Source of the DNA: Lentzea cavernae
GTDB taxonomy: Bacteria > Actinomycetota > Actinomycetes > Mycobacteriales > Pseudonocardiaceae
Direction of reading: 5' to 3'
Assembly: GCF_014653695.1 (NCBI RefSeq)
Contig: NZ_BNAR01000005.1
Location: forward strand, 434,001-498,000
DNA: 64,000 nucleotides
The stretch's first letter is position 1, and each line of letters opens with the position of its first letter. This document shows, piece after piece, positions 51,971 through 60,900 of the stretch. The notes under the pieces are model-generated. The model was not told the origin of the DNA, did no database searches, and saw only the letters and a list, made by a program, of their open reading frames with translations. The translations under genes and the position numbers were made by a program.

Positions 51971-54900
51971 GCGACACCCCGAACGCCACGCCAGCCGCTT
52001 CCGGCCCCACCCCGGCCGCCATGTCCAGCCCCACCGCCAACTCCACCCCGGCCGCCGCCTCCAGCGCCGCCGAGGCCCGCCGCCGCCTGCTCGCGAAGCG
52101 GTTGCGCGGCAACGCGAAGCAGCGGTCCGAGGGCCCGCGCGTCGGCCGTGGCGCGCTGTTGCCCGTGCAGGAACGCCTGTGGGTGCACCAGCAGGTCGAG
52201 CCGGGTAGCACCGCGTTCAGCATCTGCGAGGCCGTCCGCGTCGACGGCCCGCTCGACGTCGCCGCCCTGCGGGACGCGGCCGTCGAGGTCTCCGAACGGC
52301 ACGAGACGTTGCGCACGACGTTCCACGCCGAGGACGGTGTGGCGCACACGCTGACGCACGAGTCGTTGCCGCCCGAGGTGACCGTCCTCGACTCCACTGT
52401 GGACGCGGCGGTGACGCGCGCGGTCACCAGGCCGTTCGACCTCACCACCGGGCCGCTGATGCGCCTCGACGTCGTGCCGGACGGCCAGGCGCACGTGCTG
52501 GTGCTCTCGACGCACCACATCATCGCCGACGGCTGGTCGATGTCGCTGCTGATCACCGAGCTGACCGCGGCCTACCTGCGGCGCACCGGCGCCCCGATCC
52601 CGTCCCCGGAACCGTTGCGCGCCCACTGGAGCAACGTGGTCCGCGCGCACCAGGCAAAGTCCACTGTGGACGAACAGCTCGCGTACTGGCGGGCCGAGCT
52701 GCACACGCTGCCCGACCGTCCCGCCGACGAGTCGGCCGAGGGCGGCACCGTGCCGGTGGCGTTGAGTCCGGCGTCGACGGAAGCGCTGCAGGCCGCGTGC
52801 GCCGCGCACGGTGTCACCCCGTACATGGTGCTGCTGGCCGCGTTCGCCGTGGTGGTGGCGCGGCGGACGGGTACCGCACGGCCGGTCGTCGGCATGCCGG
52901 TCGCGGGCAGGCAGGCACCGGAGTACGAGGCGCTCATCGGGTACTTCGCCAACACGCTGCCGATCTCCGTCCCGGTCGCGGAGACCGGTGCCGGGCTGTG
53001 GGCGGCGTGCCGGACCGCCGTGCTGGGCGCGCTCGACCACCAGGACGTGTCGCTGTCGGAGATCGCCGGGGCGGTCGGCGGGCACAACCGCCCGTTGTTC
53101 CAGGCGCTGTTCGCCCTGCAGAACTACCCGTACGAGCCGATCACGTCCGACGGTCTTACCGTCACGCCGATCCCGTTGCCCAAGACCGAGGCCAAGCTCG
53201 ACCTGAGCCTCTACCTGTACGAGCGCGACGGCGCGCTGCAGGGGTACCTGGAGCACCGGCTGGCCCGCTGGAGCACAGCCCAGGCGACGGCGATCGCCGA
53301 GGACGTGGTGCGCACGCTCACCGCGATGCTCGCCGATCCGGCGGCGGTGCTCGACCACGACCTGCCCGCCGCGGAGCAGCGCCGGTTGCTCGACGCGGGC
53401 GCCGGTCCCGTGCGCGAGCGCCCTGTCACCACTGTGCACGGCCTGGTCGAGGCGAGCGCGGCCCGCGCGCCCGACGCCATTGCCCTGGTCGACGCGGACG
53501 GCACCGAGCTCTCCTACGCCACCCTCGACCGCCGCGCCAACCAGCTCGCGCACCGCCTGATCGCGTCGGGACTGCGGCGGGGCGAGCGCGTCGCGGTCGT
53601 CCTGCCGCACGGCGCACCGCTGGTCGTCACGCTGCTGGCGGTGCTCAAGGCGGGTGGCGCCTTCGTGCCGGTCGACCCCGCCTACCCGGCCGACCGGGTC
53701 GCGACGATGACCCGCGTCGCCGGCAGCGTCCTCACGATCGACGGCGAGCTGCCCGCCGATGACCAGCCGGCGCACGCCCCGGCCGTCGAGGTGCACCCCG
53801 ACGACCTCGCCTACGTGGTGTTCACGTCCGGCTCGACCGGCGTGCCCAAGGGCATCGCCGTGACGCACCGCGGCGTCGTCAACCACAACCTCGCGACCGT
53901 CGAGGTCTTCGGGCTGACTGCGGCCGACCGCGTGCTGCACGTGTCCTCCCCCGGTTTCGACGCCACGATCGAGGAGATCTTCCCCGCCCTGGCCTGCGGC
54001 GCGACCGTCGTCGCCCGCACCCAGGACGCGATCGACTCGTTCACCGGCTTCGACCGGTTCGTGGCGCGCCACCGGATCACGGTGCTGCCGCTCCCCACGG
54101 CCTACTGGGAGGGCTGGTACGAGGAGCTGCGCGCCGCCGGAACGGGCCCGGCGCGGTCGGTGCGGATGGTGACGCTGTCCGGCCAGCGGGTCAACGCCGT
54201 GCTGGTGCGGCAATGGGAGTGCGGCGCGGCCACCGGGCACGTGGCGCTGGTCAACACCTACGGGCCGACCGAGGCCACCGTCACGACGACGACGTTCACC
54301 GTGGCCCCCGATGCCGCGGCGGCCCCGCGGCAGGGCGAGATCCCGATCGGCTCACCGTGGCCGAACTACCGCACCTACGTCGTGGACGACCGCTTCCGCC
54401 TGGTCCCCGACGGCGCGACCGGCGAGTTGTGCGTCGGCGGTGTCGGGGTGAGCCTCGGCTACCTCGGAGCGCCCGCCGCCACCGCGGACCGGTTCGTGCC
54501 CGACCCGTTCGCACCGGAACCCGGCGCCCGCATGTACCGCACCGGCGACTACGTGACGCGCAGGCCGGACGGGACGCTGGCGTTCGTCGGGCGGATCGAC
54601 GGCCAGGTCAAGGTGCGCGGCAACAGGGTCGAGACCGGTGAGGTCGAGGCGGTGCTGGCCGCCCACCCGGCGGTCAGCCAGTGCGTCGTCGTCGCCTACC
54701 CCGTCGGCGCGGGCGACCACCGGCTCGGCGCGCACGTCGTGCTGCGCGAGGACGTCACCGGCGACCAGCTGGCCGCGCACGTCGCGGGCCGGTTGCCCGC
54801 GTACATGGTGCCCGGTGGTTTCGCCGTGCACGACACCTTGCCGCTGACCCCGCACGGCAAGGTCGACCGCAGGGCGCTGCCAGAACCCGATGTGTCCACT

Positions 54901-57900
54901 TCGGACAGCGAACCCCCGGCCGGTCCCACCGAGACCGCGCTCGCCGCGCTGTGGCGGGAGGTGCTCGGCGACCAGCCCATCGGCCGTGGCGACGACTTCT
55001 TCGGCCGCGGCGGCACCTCGCTCAGCGCCACCGCGCTCGCGTCCCGGATCGAACGCGACCTGAGCAGGGCGCTGCCGTTGCGCGAGCTGTTCGCCAACCC
55101 GGTGCTCGCGGCGATGGCCCGCGCGGTCGACGCCGCCGCCGTGTCGACGCTCGCGCCGATCAACCCGGTGCCCGACACCGATCTCCCGGCCTCGCCCGCC
55201 CAGCGCCGGGTCTACCTCATCCAGGAGTCGGCGCGGGAGGCCACGAGCTACAACATGCCGATGGCGCTGCGCGTCACCGAGCCGGTCGACCCGGCGAACG
55301 TGCGCGACGCACTGCAACGGCTGGTGGACCGGCACGAGTCGCTGCGCACGACCTTCCACCTCGTCGACGGCGAGGTGCGGCAACGGGTCCGGCCGCACGC
55401 CGAAGCCGAGTTCACCACGTCTGTCGTGGACGGCGACCCCGACCTGCGCGAGCAGGTCCGGCCGTTCGACCTCGCCCGTGACACCCTGCTGCGGGCGCAG
55501 TGGTTCACCACGCCCACGAGCGGCGTCCTGTTCCTGGACGTGCACCACATCGCGGCGGACGGCGCGTCGGTGCAGGTGCTGGTCGAGGAGTTCCTGGCGC
55601 TGCTCGGCGGCGCCCAGCTGCCCGCGACCGGCGTGCGGTACCGGGACTTCGCGCACTGGCAACGGCTCGCGGCGCCCGCCAGGACCCCGGCCCTGCGCGA
55701 GCACTGGGCCGCGCGGGTCGAGAACCTGCCCGCGCTGACGTTCCCCTACGACCACGACCGCCCCGCCGCCCGCACGTTCGCGGGCTTCACGAGCACCTTC
55801 ACCGTCGACCCCGCGACCACCGCGGCTCTGTCGGCGTTGGCGCGCGACGAGGGCGCCACGCTCAACATCGCACTGCTGGCGGCGTACGCGGCCGCTCTGT
55901 CGCGGTACGCGGGTCAGCAGGAGGTCGTCATCGGCTCGCTGGTGGCGGGCCGCACGCACCCCGACGTCGACCGGGTGGTCGGCATGTTCGCGAACTTCCT
56001 GCCGCTGCGCGTGTCCCTCACGCCCGGCGACACGTTCCGGACGCTGCTCGACCGCACCCGCGACCACGCGCTGGCCGACTACGACCACCAGGACCTGCCG
56101 TTCGAGGAGATCGTCGCGCTCGCGGGGCGGCAGCACGGGCACAACCCGCTGTTCGACACCATGCTGATCTTCCAGGAGGACCGCGGCCGCGTCGCCGCCA
56201 CCGACGGGTACGAGGCGCTGCCGGTGGAGCACGGCACGAGCAAGCTCGACCTGAAGCTCGACGTGTTCCCCGAACCCGGCGGCAGCCTCACCGTGCAGGC
56301 GGAGGCGAACGCGGCGCTGCTCGAACCGGACACCGTGCGGCGGTTCGTCGAGCACCTCCTCGAGCTCTGCGCCGAGGTCTCGGCCCAGCCCGACGCGCCG
56401 CTCGCGTCACTCGCACCGCTCTCCCCCGCCGACCAGGCCAGGATCGACGCGGCCCGGCGACTGGACCTGCTGGTGGTCTCGTCGTTCACCGCGGACCCGA
56501 TCGGCGCGCCCTACCTGTGGTGGTGCGAGCAGTTCGGCCACCGCGGCCAGGTCCGGTTCGGCGCGTTCGGGCAGGTGTTCCAGGAGCTGCTCGACCCCGC
56601 GAGCGGCTGGCACACCCACCCCGGGCCCGCGCTGCTGCTGGTGCGGTTCGAGGACTGGCCCGCCGAGGAGCGCTCCTACACCGAGCTGCTCGCGGCGCTG
56701 CGGTCCACCACGGCGGGTCCCCGGCTGGTGGCGGTGCTGCCGTCCGAACTGGAGATCTCCCGGCGCTGGCGCCGCGACCTCGCCGGCCTGCCGGTGACCG
56801 TGATCGACCTCGGCGCCGCGCTCGACCGGTCCGGCGTCGCGGAGTGGGACGACCCCGAGGCCTTCGCGCTGGGCGCGGTCCCCTACACCGAGGAGTTCTT
56901 CGCGGTGGCGGGCACCGAGGTCGCCCGGCGGGTGCTGGGCGCCGTGCGCGCACCGTTCAAGGTCATCGCCGTGGACGCCGACGACACGCTCTGGCGTGGC
57001 GTGGTCGGCGAGGACGGGCCGCAGGGCGTCGTGGTGGACGAACCGGCGCGGGCGCTGCAGGAACTGCTGCTGCGCAAGCGATCCGACGGCATGGTCCTCG
57101 TGCTGCTGAGCAAGAACGCCGAGCAGGACGTGCGGGACGTGTTCGCGCAGAACACCGGCATGGTGTTGCGCGAAGAGCACTTCACCGCGATCCGGGCCGA
57201 CTGGCGGCCCAAGCACGAGAACCTCGCCGAGGTCGTGGCGCAGCTGGGGATCGGCCTCGACAGCGTCGTGTTCCTCGACGACAGCGCCGCCGAGTGCGCC
57301 GCGATGGTGGCCGCGCTGCCGCAGGTGCTCACGTTCCGGGTGCCCGCCGATGCCCGATTCCTCGACCACGTCTGGGCGTTCGACAGCCACCAGGTCACCG
57401 ACGAGGACCGGCAGCGCGCCGAGCGGTACCGGGCCGAGCTGCGCCGCCGGGACGACCTGGAGGCGGCCCCGTCGCTGACCGGCTTCCTGGCCGGACTCGG
57501 CCTGCGGGCGTCGTTCACCGCGGCCACGCCCGGCGAGCTGGACCGCGTCGCCCAGCTCACCCAGCGCACCAACCAGTTCAACCTCAGCGGCCTGCGGCTC
57601 ACGCGGTCCGAAGTGGACGGACGCCGCGCGCACGTGCTGCGGGTGAGCGACCGGTTCGGCGACCACGGCCTGACCGGCGTCGTGCTCAGCACCGTCGCGG
57701 ACGGCGCGCTGCACCTCGACAACGTCCTGCTGAGCTGCCGGGTCCTGGGCCGCACCGTCGAGGAGGCGGTCCTCGCGGGCGTCGCGGAGCTGTGCCGCGA
57801 GCACGGCCTCGACCGCGTCACCGCCGACCACACCGCGACCGAGCGCAACCAGCCCGCCAGGGCGTTCCTGGACGACTACGGCTGGCGTCCTGCAGGCGGG

Positions 57901-60900
57901 ACGCGCTGGGAGATCCCGGTCTCCGCGTTGCCGCGGCGGCCCCGGTACGTCGAGCTGAGCTTCACGGCGCCGCGGACCGTCCGGTTCGGACTGGACCACG
58001 TCGGCGTGGCGGTGCGCTCGCTGGCCGAGGCCCGTGCCGCGCTGACCGGTGCCGGTTTCCACGAGACCGCAGCGGCGCACGACCCGCTCCAGCGGTCGTC
58101 GCTCGCGATGTTCGAACGGGCGGGCAGCCCGCGCGTCGAACTGGTGGCACCCGACGGTGAGGACTCGCCGACCGCGGGACTGCTGGATCGTGCCGGGGAA
58201 CGGCCCTACCACCTGTGTTACCGCGTCGACTCGATCAACGAGGCGGTGGAGTCGCTGCGGGCGGCGGGGATCGCCCTCGACGCGGTCGCGGACGCCGTGC
58301 CCGCCGTGCTGTTCGGCGGACGGCTGGTCCAGTTCTTCTCCGTGGCCGGCGTCGGGCTGGTCGAGCTCGTCGAGGGCCCGGCGGCGGAGTACGGCTCCGC
58401 CGTCGTGCACCGGATCGGCGACGCGGCGGCCGAACGGTTCTTCACCGCCGTCGGCCACAGCACCGCCGAACTCGTGCGCGGGCCCGGTGACCCCGGTCCG
58501 CTGGGACTGCGCGGCGACGTACCCGCGTTCCTCGCGGCCCCACCGGCTCCCCAGCGCACCACCACCGCACCGCGTGACCTCCCCCGGTGGCAGGACGACC
58601 AGCCGGACGTCGACCGGCTCGTGCACCGCGCCCACCACGTGCCGCTGCGCCACGTCGTGCCGGTGGACCTGATCACCGCCTACCGGCGCGCCGCGGCGAC
58701 GGCCGGGTCCGGCGAGCCGTACGTCGCGCCCCGCACCGGCACCGAGACAGGCGTCACGGCGGCGTTCGAGCAGGTGCTCGGCGTGGACCAAGTCGGCGTG
58801 CACGACAGCTTCTTCGCGCTCGGCGGCAACTCGCTGCAGGCCGTGACGCTGCTGGCGCACCTGAACCGGGCCTTGGGCACCGACCTGAGGTTGCAGCAGC
58901 TGTTCGAGCAGCCGACCCCGGCGGGTCTCGCCACCGCTCCGGCGGAGCAGGGTGACGCGCTCGTCCTGCCGGTGGCGCCGGAGGGCCGCGTCGTCCCGGC
59001 GACCGCCGCGCAGCGCAGGTTCTTCGTGCTGCAGCGGATCGACCCCGGCGGCACCCAGTACAACCTGCCGCACCTGATGGAGCTCACCGGCGAGCTGGAC
59101 GTCGAACGGGTCCGCGCCGCGTTCCGCGCGCTCGTCGCACGGCACGAGGCACTGCGCACCTCGTTCCGGCTCGACGGCGCGGAACTCGTCCAGGTCGTCC
59201 ACGACGACGTGCGCGCCGACCTGGCCGAGGTGGCGGAGGACCTGGCACCGCAGGAGATCTTCGCGCGGTTCGTCCGGCCCTTCGACCTCGAGGACGCACC
59301 GCTGGCACGCATGGTCCTCGTGCGCTCACCACGGCGCTCGCACCTGCTCGTGGACATCCACCACGCCGTCGCCGACGGCACGTCCATCGGACTGCTGGTC
59401 GGCGAGTTCGCGCGGCTGTACGCGGGCGAGGTACTGCCGCCGGTGCGGCAGTACCGGGACTGGGCCGCGCTGGAGCGGTCCGAGCAGTACGCGCGCAGGC
59501 TCGCCGACTCGCAGGACCACTGGCTGAGCCGGTTCGCCGAACTGCCCCAGCCGCTCGACCTGCCCGCCGACCACCCGCGTCCGCCCGTGCAGAGCGCCGA
59601 GGGCGACAGCGTCCGCTTCACCGTGCCCGCCGACGTCGCCGCCGGGTTGCGGCGGGCGGGCCAGGCCGCGGACACCACGTTGTTCGCCACGATGCTGGCG
59701 GGCCTGTACGTGACGCTGTGGCGGCACAGCGGGCAGACCGACCTCGTCGTCGGCAGCCCGTTCGCGGGCCGCACGGTCCCCGGTACCGAGACGATCACCG
59801 GTCCGTTCCTCAACACCCTGCCGCTGCGGGCGTTCGTCGAGCCGGGCGCCACGGTCGCCGACCTGCTCGGCCAGGTCCGCACGACGGTCGCGGAGTCGTT
59901 GCGGCACCAGGACTACCCGTTCGACGACCTGGTCGAACGGCTCGGTGTCGTGCGCGACCCGAGCCGCAACCCGCTCTACGACGTGATGTTCGCCTTCCAG
60001 AACATGGACCTCGCCGACGCGGACCTGCCCGGAGTGTCGGTGCGGCAGCCCGACGTCGAGACCGGGCGGTCGCTGTTCGACCTGGAGCTGAGGGCCCGGC
60101 CCGAGGGCGACGTGGTCGAGTGCCGCCTGGACTTCGCCGTGCGGCTGTTTCGCCGCGAGACCGCCGAAGCGTTCGTCCGCCGGTTTCTCACCGTGCTCAC
60201 AGGTCTCGCCACGCCCGGCCAGGCGCTCGCCGATCTCGACGTGCTCGGGCCGGACGAACGGGCCGCGCTCGTCGCCGGTCTCGGTTCCCGCGAGGCCGAC
60301 CTGCCCGCGGGCGCCACCGTGCTGTCGCGGATCGAGGAGGTCGCGGCGGCCGATCCCGGCCGGACCGCGGTCGTGGCGGACGGCACGTCGCTGAGCTACG
60401 GCGAACTGGTCGCGGGCGCCGCGGCGGTCGCGGGCCTGCTCGCCGGTCTGCGGCGGGAACAGGTCGTGGGCGTGCTGGCGCGGCGCGGACCGGCCATGAT
60501 CACCGCGATGCTCGGCGTGTGGCGGGCGGGCGGCGCGTTCGTGCTGCTCGACCCCGGTCAGCCGGACGAACGGCAACTGGGCATGCTCACCGACGCCGGG
60601 TGCGAGGTGGTCCTGGCCCAGCCGGGGCTGCTCAGCGACACGCTCGCCACCCGGTTCGACGGGCGCGTCGTGCCGCTCGACCTGACCGGCCCGCCCGGCG
60701 ACCGGGCCCCGCTGACCCAGGACGACCTCGCGTACGTCCTGTTCACCTCCGGCTCCACCGGCCGTCCCAAGGGCGCGATGGTCGAGCAGCGCGGCATGCT
60801 CAACCACATGCTCGCCAAGGTCGAGGACCTCGGCCTGGACGCGGGCACCGCGCTCGTCCAGAACGCGGGCCCGAGCTTCGACATCGTCGTGTGGCAGTGC

